Assembly (NCBI GenBank): GCA_035760965.1
Contig: DASTRY010000094.1
Coordinates: 1 to 64,000 of the forward strand
Direction of reading: 5' to 3'
Source: JADGHX01 sp035760965
GTDB lineage: Bacteria; Pseudomonadota; Gammaproteobacteria; Steroidobacterales; Steroidobacteraceae
DNA length: 64,000 nt
Each line of letters begins with the position of its first letter. The first letter of the stretch is position 1. The notes below the pieces were generated by a model. That model was not told the DNA's origin. It worked only from the letters and a program-made list of their open reading frames with translations, and did no database searches. Shown here piece by piece: positions 1 to 8,939 of this stretch. Made by a program: the position numbers and the translations under genes.

Positions 1-1
1 G

Positions 2-787
2 GCGGCAGCGATCACGCCGCGCACGCGCGCGATTCTGCCCGTGCACTTCGCCGGTTTGCCGGTCGACATGGAGCGGCTATACGCCCTCGCGACTCGCCAC
101 CAGCTGCGGGTGATCGAAGACGCCGCGCACGCAATCGGCAGCGCCTGGCGCGGCAAGCTCATCGGCAGCTTCGGCGATCTCGCGTGCTTCAGCTTTCACG
201 TGAACAAGAACATCACGACGATCGAAGGCGGCGCGATCGTGGGGGGCTCGGCGGCCGAGGTCGAGGCGATCGAGCGCTATCGATTCCACGGTTTGAAGAA
301 GTCCGGGCCGGACGACTTCGAGGTGCTCGAGCCGGCCAGCAAGGCGAATCTCTCGGATGTGTGCGCCTCCATCGGGCTTGCTCAGCTGCCTCACCTTCGA
401 GCCTTCAACACGGCGCGCCGCCGGCTCGCGGCGCGCTATTTCGAGCACTGGGGCGCTGGAGCGCCGCTGCGATTGCCGGCGCGGGGCGACGATGGACACA
501 GCTGGCACTTGTTCGCGCCGCTGCTGCCGCTGGAAACGCTGCACATCACACGGCGGCGCTTCATCGACGCGATGGCGGCACGCGGCATCGGCGTCGGCGT
601 GCACTATCCGGCCATTCATCTCTTCGCTGCGTACCGTGCGCTCGGTTATCGCGAAGGCCAATTCCCCAACGCCGAGCGGATCGGGCGCGAAACGGTGACC
701 TTGCCGCTGTTCCCGGCGATGCAGCCGGACGACGTCGATCGCGTCGTTGCGGCCACCGCCGCCGCGATCGAGGAGGCACGCATATGA
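2..787 (+). CDS. arnB: DegT/DnrJ/EryC1/StrS-family aminotransferase, ArnB-like (5' truncated)
   Basis: The frame is open from the left edge, so the N-terminus lies outside the window. The fold-type I PLP enzyme signature is visible: an EDAAHAIG segment whose Asp normally holds the pyridine nitrogen, and a FSFHVNKNITT segment whose Lys (codon 206-208) is the expected Schiff-base residue, followed by EGG. In the arn pathway ArnB transaminates UDP-4-keto-arabinose to UDP-L-Ara4N in the cytoplasm. The stop overlaps the ArnC start by 4 bases (ATGA at 784-787), and ArnC, a formyltransferase and ArnD follow, which favours ArnB over other sugar aminotransferases. Sequence alone cannot exclude another nucleotide-sugar substrate. 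Confidence 0.85.
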   Translation, partial: AAAITPRTRAILPVHFAGLPVDMERLYALATRHQLRVIEDAAHAIGSAWRGKLIGSFGDLACFSFHVNKNITTIEGGAIVGGSAAEVEAIERYRFHGLKKSGPDDFEVLEPASKANLSDVCASIGLAQLPHLRAFNTARRRLAARYFEHWGAGAPLRLPARGDDGHSWHLFAPLLPLETLHITRRRFIDAMAARGIGVGVHYPAIHLFAAYRALGYREGQFPNAERIGRETVTLPLFPAMQPDDVDRVVAATAAAIEEARI

Positions 788-1779
788 CTCCGCTGCTATC
801 CGTCATCGTGCCGGTCTACAACGAGGAGCAAGGCTTGCCGGCGCTGTTCGAGCGGCTCTACGCCGCGCTCGATGCGCTCGGTCGACCGTATGAAGTGCTG
901 TTCGTCGATGACGGCAGTCGCGATCGTTCGGTTGCGCTGTTGCGTGCGCAGTTCGAGCGGCGGCCGGAGCACACGCGTGTCATCGTCTTCGCGAGCAATG
1001 CCGGACAGCACATGGCGATTCTGGCGGGCTTCGAATATGCGCGCGGCCTCTACGTCGTCACGCTCGACGCCGACCTGCAGAATCCGCCCGAAGAGATCGG
1101 GAAGCTCGTCGCGGCGATGGAGAACGGTGCCGACTACGTGGGCACCATTCGCAGGCTCCGGCGCGATAGCTGGTGGCGGCGTTCCGCCTCGCGGCTGCTC
1201 AACCGGCTGCGCGAGCGCACGACGCGCATTCGCATCACCGATCAGGGATGCATGCTGCGGGGCTATCACCGCACGATCGTGGATGCCGTGAATCAGTGTC
1301 ACGAGGTGAACACGTTCGTTCCGGCACTCGCCTATACGTTCGCGCGGCATCCGACCGAGATCGAAGTGGCGCACGCCGCGCGCGAGCACGGCGTCTCGAA
1401 GTACTCCTTCTATCGGCTCATCCGGCTGAACTTCGATCTGATGACGGGGTTCTCGCTCGCGCCGCTGCAATTTTTCACCGTCACCGGCATGCTGATCGCT
1501 TGCGCATCGCTCGTGTTCGTCGGCTACCTCGCGTTACGCCGCATCTTCAGCGGGCCGGAAGCGGAAGGTGTGTTCACCCTGTTCGGCATCGCGTTCTTCC
1601 TCATCGGCGTGCTGCTCCTCGGGCTCGGCGTCGTCGGCGAATACGTCGGCCGCATCTACGAGCAGGTGCGCCAGCGGCCGCGATTCGTCGTGGCGGCAGT
1701 GCTGGAACGCGACTCGACGAGCGCGCGCCCCGTGCCCGAAAGCACTCGCCCATTTGCGCGGCAGGTGTCCGGCCAGTGA
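784..1779 (+). CDS. arnC: Undecaprenyl-phosphate 4-deoxy-4-formamido-L-arabinose transferase (GT2 family)
   Basis: A 331-residue GT2 glycosyltransferase of the ArnC/dolichyl-phosphate mannose synthase type. The N-terminal Rossmann-like catalytic domain opens with SVIVPVYNEE, then FVDDGSRD and the metal-binding TLDADLQNPPEE (DxD-like). Two C-terminal membrane helices (about residues 230-255 and 265-290) would hold it at the inner membrane. It is expected to transfer L-Ara4-formyl-N from UDP to undecaprenyl phosphate. The ATG at 784 overlaps the preceding stop, and its own stop overlaps the next start (GTGA at 1776), so the genes are probably translationally coupled. Substrate is inferred from the arn-type neighbours. 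Confidence 0.88.
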   Translation: MTPLLSVIVPVYNEEQGLPALFERLYAALDALGRPYEVLFVDDGSRDRSVALLRAQFERRPEHTRVIVFASNAGQHMAILAGFEYARGLYVVTLDADLQNPPEEIGKLVAAMENGADYVGTIRRLRRDSWWRRSASRLLNRLRERTTRIRITDQGCMLRGYHRTIVDAVNQCHEVNTFVPALAYTFARHPTEIEVAHAAREHGVSKYSFYRLIRLNFDLMTGFSLAPLQFFTVTGMLIACASLVFVGYLALRRIFSGPEAEGVFTLFGIAFFLIGVLLLGLGVVGEYVGRIYEQVRQRPRFVVAAVLERDSTSARPVPESTRPFARQVSGQ

Positions 1780-2714
1780 GTGTTCGCGCCGTCGTCTTCG
1801 CCTATCACGACGTCGGTGACCGCTGCCTGCGCGTGTTGCTATCGCAGGGCATCGACGTGCCGCTCGTCGTCACGCACGTGCCGGATCCGGCGGAGCCGCA
1901 GTGGTTCGCAAGCGTCGAGCGCACGGCGCGCGAGTACGAGATTCCAGTGCTGACTCCGGAGGATCCGGAGCAGGCGAGCCTCGAGCGCGTGCTGACCGAG
2001 ATCCGGCCCGATTTTCTCTTCTCGTTCTACTACCGGCGCATGCTGAGTCCGCGTCTCCTGCAACTGCCGCGGCGCGGAGCCCTCAACATGCACGGCTCGC
2101 TGCTTCCGAGATATCGTGGGCGGGCACCGATCAACTGGGCCATTCTGCGCGGCGAGCAGGAAACCGGCGCCACGCTGCACTACATGGTGGAGCGCGCCGA
2201 CGCCGGTGACATCGTCGATCAACTCGCTGTGCCGATCTTGCAGGACGATGACGCGCTGATCGTGACGCGCAAGGTCACGGCAGCCGCAGAAATCGTGCTC
2301 GCGCGCTCGCTGCCCGCGCTCGCGGCGGGACTCGCGCCGCGACGGCCGCAGCGGCTGCAAGACGGCGAGTATTTCGGCCGTCGCACGCCCGAAGACGGAC
2401 GCATCGACTGGAGGCAGCCCGCGCGCGCCATTCACAACCTGGTGCGCGCGGTCGCGCCGCCGTTTCCGGGCGCGTTCTCGGATGTGAACGGCAAGCGGTG
2501 GTGGTTTCACAAGACGCGTGTCGCGCGGTCGCGTGCATTCGCGCCCGGTCCGCCGCGGCTGTTCGGAGAGGACGGCCGCTGCTTCATTGCATGCGCCGAC
2601 GGCGCGGTACTGGAGCTGCTGGCGGGCCGCATCGACGATGCCGCGCTCGATCTGCGCGCGCTCGCCGACGAGCTGATGCGCCAGCCAATACCGCTGCCCC
2701 TGGCGCCCCGCTGA
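1776..2714 (+). CDS. Stand-alone formyltransferase, ArnA N-terminal-domain type
   Basis: A 312-residue protein of the methionyl-tRNA formyltransferase / ArnA formyltransferase family. It carries the N-x-H loop (NMHGSLLPRYRGRAP) that binds the formyl donor and the downstream ADAGDIVDQ segment with the catalytic Asp, followed by a C-terminal OB-like domain. In enterobacterial ArnA this domain is fused to a UDP-glucuronate decarboxylating dehydrogenase; here the protein ends after the formyltransferase part. It should formylate UDP-L-Ara4N using 10-formyl-tetrahydrofolate. The start GTG at 1776 overlaps the arnC stop. A generic sugar N-formyltransferase is possible, but position between arnC and arnD favours the Ara4N route. 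Confidence 0.85.
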   Translation: MSVRAVVFAYHDVGDRCLRVLLSQGIDVPLVVTHVPDPAEPQWFASVERTAREYEIPVLTPEDPEQASLERVLTEIRPDFLFSFYYRRMLSPRLLQLPRRGALNMHGSLLPRYRGRAPINWAILRGEQETGATLHYMVERADAGDIVDQLAVPILQDDDALIVTRKVTAAAEIVLARSLPALAAGLAPRRPQRLQDGEYFGRRTPEDGRIDWRQPARAIHNLVRAVAPPFPGAFSDVNGKRWWFHKTRVARSRAFAPGPPRLFGEDGRCFIACADGAVLELLAGRIDDAALDLRALADELMRQPIPLPLAPR

Positions 2715-2724
2715 GCATCGCGAA

Positions 2725-3651
2725 GTGGCGCGCATCGCTCTGAAGATCGACATCGACACGCATCGCGGCACGCGCGAAGGCGTGCCGCGCCTTGCGGACG
2801 TGCTGCAGCGGCTCGACGCACGGGCCACGTTCCTGTTCAGCCTCGGGCCGGATCACACCGGGCGCGCGATTCGCCGTGTGTTCCGCCGCGGTTTCGTCGG
2901 CAAGGTGCGGCGAACATCGGTCGTACAGCACTACGGCGTGAAGACGCTGCTCTATGGCGTGCTGTTGCCAGGTCCTCACATCGGCAAGCGGAATGCGGCG
3001 ATCATGCGCGACATCGCGAACCGCAACTTCGAAGTCGGCGTGCACACCTACGATCACAGCAAGTGGCAGGACAACGTCGCGCACGCGGATGCCGACTGGA
3101 CGCGCCGCGAGCTCGCACGCGCCCACGCACAGTTCGTCGCGACCTTCGGCTTCCCTCCGTCCGTGCACGGCGCCGCGGGCTGGCAGATGAACGCGCACGT
3201 GCCGCGCCTCGAGCACGAGCTCGGATTTCGATACGCCTCCGACACACGCGGCACCGGCCCGTTCTTGCCCGTGATGCGCGGCGTGGCCGGGCAGGTGCCG
3301 CAATTGCCGACGACCTTGCCAACGCTCGACGAGCTGCTCGGGCGCACGGATCTGGCGCGCAGCAGTCCAGTCGAGGAGTTGCTCGGGATCACCGCGCGCA
3401 CACATCGCGATCACGTGTTCACGCTGCATGCGGAGCTCGAGGGCGGTCACTACCTCTCGGCGTTCGAGCACCTGCTGAAGGGATGGCGCGACTACGGCTA
3501 CGAGCTCGTCGATCTCGCGACACAGTTCAAAGCGCTCGATCCGGCGCGGCTCCCTCTGCACGAAGTCATCTCGGGCTCCGTGCCCGGGCGTGCCGGCAAG
3601 CTCGCCATGCAAGGACTCTACAGCGGCGCGCTGTCCAGCGCCGCGGGTTGA
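2725..3651 (+). CDS. arnD: 4-deoxy-4-formamido-L-arabinose-phosphoundecaprenol deformylase (polysaccharide deacetylase family)
   Basis: A 308-residue NodB-like deacetylase. It starts with KIDIDTHRGTREG, holding the metal-binding Asp, and later has GVHTYDHSKWQD, whose two His residues complete the metal site. These are ArnD hallmarks. The enzyme removes the formyl group from undecaprenyl-phosphate-L-Ara4FN so that ArnT can transfer L-Ara4N to lipid A, which lowers affinity for polymyxin-type cationic peptides. It starts at GTG 2725, ten bases after the formyltransferase stop, and is last in the operon seen here. No ArnT, ArnE or ArnF follows. Confidence 0.9.
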   Translation: MARIALKIDIDTHRGTREGVPRLADVLQRLDARATFLFSLGPDHTGRAIRRVFRRGFVGKVRRTSVVQHYGVKTLLYGVLLPGPHIGKRNAAIMRDIANRNFEVGVHTYDHSKWQDNVAHADADWTRRELARAHAQFVATFGFPPSVHGAAGWQMNAHVPRLEHELGFRYASDTRGTGPFLPVMRGVAGQVPQLPTTLPTLDELLGRTDLARSSPVEELLGITARTHRDHVFTLHAELEGGHYLSAFEHLLKGWRDYGYELVDLATQFKALDPARLPLHEVISGSVPGRAGKLAMQGLYSGALSSAAG

Positions 3652-3705
3652 ACGGCGCGCTATCCGCCGGTGCCGCTCGAGCAGTGCGCTGTCGAGTGTC
3701 GCCGG

Positions 3706-4545
3706 TCAGACGCTACGCAGTCGCGGCCGATTGGGCGGGCTCCGGAATGGCACGATCGTGCGAGGCGCTAGGGATCGCGGCGCCTCGCGAGGGTAGCCAT
3801 CCCGCACGTCGAATTCGCCGCGATTGAATGCCCTCATGCGCACCTCGGCCTCGCGGCTCTTCCACAGCTCGAGCTGCCAGGCGTCGTTCTCGAGCACCTC
3901 GGGGCTCTCGCACTTCACCAGTGCTTTCAGATGCGCGAGCGCACGCGCCGGCTGCGCAGTCAGCCGCCGCGCGAGGACCAGCGACGCTTCGAGCGCATGC
4001 GTCGCGACGAACGTCACGAGGCCGCGCGCCGCAGCGATGTCCGGCGTGAACGTCATGCCGAGCGCGATACATTCGTAAGCGCGCGCCGCGCCGAGCAGGC
4101 GCACGAGCCGCGACACGCCGCCTGCGGACGGCAGCACGCCGAGATGAATCTCGGTCGTGCCGATGGAATAGAGCCCCGCCTGCGCGACCCGGAAGTCGCA
4201 CGCCAACGCCAGCTCGAGCCCGCCACCCAAGCACGTTCCGTTGATCGCTGCAATTACAGGTTTGTCACATTTCTCGATCCGGGCGCAGAGCGCGCGCAGC
4301 TTGCGCGGAAAGGAGTCCGGCACGCCGTCGGTCGTGCGCATCTGCGGGTCCCAGAAATGCTGGACGAACACACGCGTGACGCCGCCGGTGAGCACGATGA
4401 CGCGGATCGTCGGGTCGGCGGCCGCGGCGGCGAACGTGGCCTCGAGCGCGGGCAGCATGCCCGGGGTGAGGAAACCTTCCGGCGGATTGACGAGGCGGAT
4501 GACGGTGATCGACTGTTCGACGCGTTCGGCAGTGATTTGCGACAT
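3706..4545 (-). CDS. Enoyl-CoA hydratase/isomerase (crotonase) family protein
   Basis: A 279-residue crotonase-fold protein. The second oxyanion-hole motif is clear (NGTCLGGGLELALACDFR), and acidic residues occur at the two usual catalytic sites (TEIHLG and RAYE). The first oxyanion segment is atypical: family members usually carry A-G-A-D, and here it reads VFVQHFWD. The ATG at 4545 is preferred because an N-terminal extension to 4578 has no family similarity. The C-terminal tail of about 25 residues is Arg/Pro rich. The gene stands alone, convergent with arnD and divergent from the sigma factor. The substrate is unknown; it may be a hydratase, isomerase or thioesterase-like crotonase. Confidence 0.8.
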   Translation of the reverse strand: MSQITAERVEQSITVIRLVNPPEGFLTPGMLPALEATFAAAAADPTIRVIVLTGGVTRVFVQHFWDPQMRTTDGVPDSFPRKLRALCARIEKCDKPVIAAINGTCLGGGLELALACDFRVAQAGLYSIGTTEIHLGVLPSAGGVSRLVRLLGAARAYECIALGMTFTPDIAAARGLVTFVATHALEASLVLARRLTAQPARALAHLKALVKCESPEVLENDAWQLELWKSREAEVRMRAFNRGEFDVRDGYPREAPRSLAPRTIVPFRSPPNRPRLRSV

Positions 4546-4652
4546 GTCCGATTGGACACCGCGAGCCCGTCGGATCAATCGATACTCGCCCCGATTGATT
4601 GGCGTCGCGCGCGAGTCTCACCCCTCATGAGACTCGAACCGCGAGTTGTCGC

Positions 4653-5294
4653 GTGAATACCCATCCTGCGGACCGTGAGCTGGTCAAGGCCCTGCTGACA
4701 GGCGAGCGCCAGGCGTTCGACCGCTTTTTCGGCGACTACTTCCCGCGTCTCTACCGCTTCGTCCTGCCGCGCATCGAGAGCGATCCGGCGGCCGCCGAGG
4801 ACCTGTGCCAGCACGTGCTGGCGCGGGCGATTCGTGCGCTCGCAACCTATCGCGGCGAGGCGTCGCTCTTCACGTGGTTGTGTCAGATTGCGCGCAACGA
4901 GCTCAGTCGCTACTGGGAGCGGCGCAAGACCGAAGACGCAAACGTGCTGCACATCGAGGACGACGCGGACATCCGCGCCATGCTCGAATCGGTGGCGGCG
5001 CCCGAGTCCGAGCAGCCGGACGCGCAGCGCCTGCGCTCCGAAGTGGCGCGCATCATTCACATCGCACTCGATCATCTGCCGCAGCACTACGCGAACGCGC
5101 TCGAGCTGAAATACATCGACGGCCTCTCGGTGCAGGAAGTCGCGGCGCGTCTTTCGCAAACCGTCACGGCGACCCAAAGCGTTCTCGCCCGCGCGCGCGG
5201 CGCGTTGCGCGACATTCTGGAGTCGGCCGGCATCACCGCCTCACATCAGGTGGACATGGCTATTTCCGCACGACTGAGGGGAGTCGTGCCATGA
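4653..5294 (+). CDS. ECF-family RNA polymerase sigma factor (FecI-like)
   Basis: A 213-residue sigma-70 family protein with only regions 2 and 4. Region 2 holds RLYRFVLPRI, the acidic AAAEDLCQHVL stretch and FTWLCQIARNEL. Region 4 is the helix-turn-helix around LPQHYANALELKYIDGLSVQEVAARL. The GTG at 4653 is chosen as start because upstream codons lack similarity; no strong ribosome-binding site is seen, so the start is moderately certain. Its stop overlaps the start of the FecR-like gene (ATGA at 5291), and an STN-type TonB receptor follows. This is the layout of a cell-surface signalling system, in which the sigma factor is freed when the receptor is engaged. Confidence 0.88.
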   Translation: MNTHPADRELVKALLTGERQAFDRFFGDYFPRLYRFVLPRIESDPAAAEDLCQHVLARAIRALATYRGEASLFTWLCQIARNELSRYWERRKTEDANVLHIEDDADIRAMLESVAAPESEQPDAQRLRSEVARIIHIALDHLPQHYANALELKYIDGLSVQEVAARLSQTVTATQSVLARARGALRDILESAGITASHQVDMAISARLRGVVP

Positions 5295-6319
5295 ACGGCG
5301 AGCGTCGAACGGACGGCGCCCGTGCCGAGGCGCCGGCCATGCTCGAACGCGAGCAAATGACGCTCTCGCTGCTGCGGCGTGCGGGCCGGCGCAACGCTCC
5401 GCCTCCGGATGTGACGGAGCGCGTGTACGCGACGCTCCTCGATATCTGGTCGGAAGAGGTGTCGCGGCGCCGGCTCTTGTTGCGGAAGCTGGCTCTCACG
5501 GCGGCCGCTGCGGTGTTCGCTGTGGTGGCCGCCGCGGCGTTCTGGCGTGGGAGCCTTGCGAACGACGACGTGGCCCGCGTTACGCGTCTGACAGCGCAGG
5601 TCGAGCTCACTCGCGGCGACGACACGCAGACCCTGTCGAGCAAGTTCGACCTGCGGAGCGGAGACCGTCTCAACGTGCCCGCCGGCAGCGCGCTGGTGGC
5701 GCGCCGTGCGGATGGGCTGTCCGTTCGCGTCGGCGGTCCGGCGTATCTCGTGTGGGATTCGGCGGAACGGCTCCGGCTCGATCGCGGGCGCGTGTACGTC
5801 GACGGCGGACCGAAGCCCGACGCCGCGCGCGCACCGTTCGAAGTGCGCACACCGCTCGCTCGCATCGAGCACATCGGCACGCGCTTCGTCGCGGATTCGA
5901 ATCCGCAGCGCGTGCGCGTGGCCGTGCGCGATGGACACGTGCGCCTCACGTCGTCGAGCGGCGACGCGCTCGGCATCGACGGCGGGCAGGCCGCCGAAGC
6001 CGCCGTGAACGGGCAAATTTCCTGGGTGACGCCGCCCGCACGCAGCGAGTGGGAATGGGTCGATGCTCTCGCGCCGCCGTGCGGGATCGACGGTCGGTCC
6101 TTGTTCGACGTGCTCGCCGATCTCACGCACGAGGCGGACTTGCAGCTCGTGTTCGCCACGCCGGAGATCGAGCGTCGGGCGCGGGACCTGACGCTGCACG
6201 GACCGGCGCTCGAGCTGCCGCCGCGCACCGCCATCGACGCCGTGCTCGCCACGACCGACCTCGATGCCGATCTGGCCGGTGCCCGGGTCGTCCTGCACGA
6301 GCGGATGACAGGATCGTAA
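5291..6319 (+). CDS. FecR-family transmembrane anti-sigma regulator
   Basis: A 342-residue protein. Residues 1-60 form a cytoplasmic anti-sigma region, followed by one membrane helix (about 65-85, rich in Ala/Val) and a periplasmic FecR domain (about 95-230, with RLTAQVELTRGDD, LRSGDRL and TPLARIEHIGTRF). The last 75 residues (from RSLFDVLADLTHEADLQLVF) resemble the STN/secretin fold that contacts the signalling domain of the receptor. It overlaps the sigma gene by 4 bases and lies 109 bases before the TonB receptor. It should hold the sigma factor until a signal arrives through the receptor. Confidence 0.85.
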   Translation: MNGERRTDGARAEAPAMLEREQMTLSLLRRAGRRNAPPPDVTERVYATLLDIWSEEVSRRRLLLRKLALTAAAAVFAVVAAAAFWRGSLANDDVARVTRLTAQVELTRGDDTQTLSSKFDLRSGDRLNVPAGSALVARRADGLSVRVGGPAYLVWDSAERLRLDRGRVYVDGGPKPDAARAPFEVRTPLARIEHIGTRFVADSNPQRVRVAVRDGHVRLTSSSGDALGIDGGQAAEAAVNGQISWVTPPARSEWEWVDALAPPCGIDGRSLFDVLADLTHEADLQLVFATPEIERRARDLTLHGPALELPPRTAIDAVLATTDLDADLAGARVVLHERMTGS

Positions 6320-6428
6320 TGACGTCCTCGTCATGACGGTCGGCTGAGTCCCGTCACGGAGATGCGACAGTGTCTCCGCCAGCCATCGCTACCGTGACGC
6401 GGCGCGGCGCTCCGGTTACGATGCCCGG

Positions 6429-8849
6429 GTGAGCGTCGCAGGGAAACACGGTCGAAACCGGCGCGGGCGCGCGCACTCCAGGGTGTCGAGGCAGGTGCTC
6501 GTCGGCTGCGCGGCATTCATTGCCGGCGCGCTTGCGATTCCCGCGTTGGCTGCCGCGGCTTCCTCGGATGCGACTCTGGCCGCGCCGCGCATCGCGGCGG
6601 TCGTGCTCGGCGAATCTCTGGGCACGGCGCTGCAAACGCTCGAGCGGCCGGGGCTTTCGATCATCTATAGCTCCGCGCTCGTTCCGCCCAGTCTCAAAGT
6701 CACCGTGACGCCTCAGGCGCACGAGCCCACCGAGCTGGCTCGCGAGATCCTCGCGCCGCATTCGCTCGGCCTGCACGCGGTCGCGCCAGGGTTGTATGCG
6801 GTCGTGCGCGTGAACATTCCGCAGCAGACCGAGCCGCTCGTCGCAACGCCGTCCCGCCTCACGCGCCCGCCTGCGCGCGATCCGGACCCGCCCCCAATGT
6901 CGGACGTCGTGGTCGAAGGTACGCGCGAAACGGGCGAGGGGCCGGACGTCGCGACGGCGCAGCTGCTCGACCGCGCGCAGATCAGCGCGCAACCGGGACT
7001 GCGCGACGACGCGTTTCGAAGCGCGGCGCGCGTGCCCGGGATCACTATGAACGGTCTCTCGGCGGCCCCGCACGTGCGCGGTGGCGGCGAAGACGAGGTG
7101 CTCGCGCTGCTCGACGGTTTCCCGATCCGGCAGCCGTATCACCTGTCCGGCTATCAGAGCGTGTTCAGCGTGATCGATCCGCAGCTGCTGTCGAGCATGG
7201 AAGTGTTCACCGGCGGCTTTCCGGCGCGCTTCGGCGGCCGCATGAGCGGCGTGTTCGACATGCGACTGCCGGATCGGTACGGCGCGTCGACCCGCGGCCT
7301 CGGCATGAGCTTCTTCAACGCGAGCGCCCGCGGTTCCGACGTGATTGCCGGGGCCGACGGTTGGGATTGGCTCGGAATGGGCCGGGTGGGCACGCTCGGG
7401 TTGGTGCTGGACGCGCTCGCGCCGCGGGTCGCCGAGCCGTCGTACGGGGATTTCGTCGGCCGCCTCCGCTGGCTCAGCTCCGCCGACAGCGAGATCGCGC
7501 TCTACGTGCTCGGCGCACGCGACTCGCTCGACATCGACAATCAGAGCCGCACGGAGCACGCGCGCCTCGACAGCCGCTCGCTCTACACCTGGCTGCGCGG
7601 CGAGCGACATTGGGACGATGGCTCGCAGCTCACCGTCTGGCTCGGCAACACGTCGCTCACGAGCTCGCGCGTGGGTGAAGCGAACGATCCGCTCATCAGC
7701 ATGGGCCGCCTCTATGACGCGCGGGACACCAGCATCTGGGACGTGCGCGCGCGGTATGCGACGCCGATTGGTTTGACGCAGGAGCTGCAGATCGGCGGTG
7801 AATGGAGCGCGGGATCGGCGAGCTACGACTACGACAGTCACGTCGAATTCACGCCCGCGGTCGCCGCGCTGTTCGACAAGCCGCTGACGCTCTCGAATCG
7901 CTTCCTGGCGCATCCGCACGTGCAGCAGCTGCACTTCTTCGCCTCGCACCGCTGGGACGTGACGTCGACGGTGACCACGGAAATGGGTTTCCGGGTCGAG
8001 CGCGACTCCGGGTTCGGTCTCGATCCGGCTACGATGCTCGATCCGCGACTCGCGGTGAAGTGGGCGTTCCGCCCGGACACGCAGCTGCGCGTGCAGTGGG
8101 GCCGCTTCCACCAGTCCGACGAGGTGAGCGAGCTGCGTGTGCAGGATGGCATGACCGCCTTCGATCGGCCGCAGCGCTCGGATCACTTCATTCTCGGGTT
8201 GGATCATCAGCTCGCGAACGGCATCGCGCTGCGGGCGGAGGCGTTCAGCAAGCGCCAGCTCGATCCGCGAGTGCGCTTCGAGAATCTGTTCGACCGTCTC
8301 GCGATCCTGCCGGAGCTCGAGCCGGATCACGTGCGCGTCGCGCCGGACAGCTCGGCGCTGCGCGGCGTGGAGCTCAGCGCCGAGCGGCGCGGCCACCCTT
8401 TCAGCTGGTGGGCGTCGTACACCTGGGCGGAGGCGCTCGATGACATCGACGCGGTCGAAGTGCCGCGCAGCTGGGACCAGCGCAACGCCGTGACCTTGGG
8501 GACCTCGTACCAGCGCGGGCGCTGGGATGCCGCGCTCGTCGGCACGGCGCACAGCGGCTGGCCGATCACCGACCTCGTCGCGACGCCCGACGGTGTGCAG
8601 CTCGGCGCTCGCAGCGGTGATCGTGTGCGAACGTACTTCTCCGTCGATATGCGCGTGCGCTATCACTGGTTCCTCGAGCGCAGCGACTTGGCGGTCGCGT
8701 TCGAGCTGAGCAACGCCCTCGACCGCAACAACTCGTGCTGCCGCGAGCTGACCGCGCGCTCGAATCCGGATGGCACCACCTCCTTCGGGACGCGCCAGGT
8801 CGATGCGCTACCGCTGATTCCATCGCTCAGCGTGCAGTGGTCGCGTTGA
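6429..8849 (+). CDS. TonB-dependent receptor with N-terminal STN signalling domain
   Basis: An 806-residue outer-membrane protein. It has a long Arg-rich N-terminus followed by a signal sequence (hydrophobic stretch about residues 22-44). A secretin/TonB N-terminal (STN) domain follows (about 50-130, LGTALQTLERPGLSIIYSS), then a Pro-rich linker, the plug (from about 155; the PHVRGGGEDEV and LLDGFPIRQPYH segments are typical) and a 22-strand-type barrel ending in an aromatic-containing strand (SVQWSR). The STN domain and the FecI/FecR-like pair upstream make it a transducing receptor. Nothing identifies the ligand; it could be a siderophore, a glycan or another large nutrient. It starts at GTG 6429. 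Confidence 0.87.
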   Translation: MSVAGKHGRNRRGRAHSRVSRQVLVGCAAFIAGALAIPALAAAASSDATLAAPRIAAVVLGESLGTALQTLERPGLSIIYSSALVPPSLKVTVTPQAHEPTELAREILAPHSLGLHAVAPGLYAVVRVNIPQQTEPLVATPSRLTRPPARDPDPPPMSDVVVEGTRETGEGPDVATAQLLDRAQISAQPGLRDDAFRSAARVPGITMNGLSAAPHVRGGGEDEVLALLDGFPIRQPYHLSGYQSVFSVIDPQLLSSMEVFTGGFPARFGGRMSGVFDMRLPDRYGASTRGLGMSFFNASARGSDVIAGADGWDWLGMGRVGTLGLVLDALAPRVAEPSYGDFVGRLRWLSSADSEIALYVLGARDSLDIDNQSRTEHARLDSRSLYTWLRGERHWDDGSQLTVWLGNTSLTSSRVGEANDPLISMGRLYDARDTSIWDVRARYATPIGLTQELQIGGEWSAGSASYDYDSHVEFTPAVAALFDKPLTLSNRFLAHPHVQQLHFFASHRWDVTSTVTTEMGFRVERDSGFGLDPATMLDPRLAVKWAFRPDTQLRVQWGRFHQSDEVSELRVQDGMTAFDRPQRSDHFILGLDHQLANGIALRAEAFSKRQLDPRVRFENLFDRLAILPELEPDHVRVAPDSSALRGVELSAERRGHPFSWWASYTWAEALDDIDAVEVPRSWDQRNAVTLGTSYQRGRWDAALVGTAHSGWPITDLVATPDGVQLGARSGDRVRTYFSVDMRVRYHWFLERSDLAVAFELSNALDRNNSCCRELTARSNPDGTTSFGTRQVDALPLIPSLSVQWSR

Positions 8850-8939
8850 GCGACCTCGGGCCGGACGGCCGCGCAAGCTCTCTTTCTCGCTCGCGGCCAA
8901 TCCCTTAACGTCCGCGCACACACGTCACGGGAGAAAGCC

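Noticed and set aside
6354..8666. 770-codon open frame opposite the TonB receptor
   Set aside because: It is a shadow of the receptor gene, rich in Arg/His/Ala, with no domain features.
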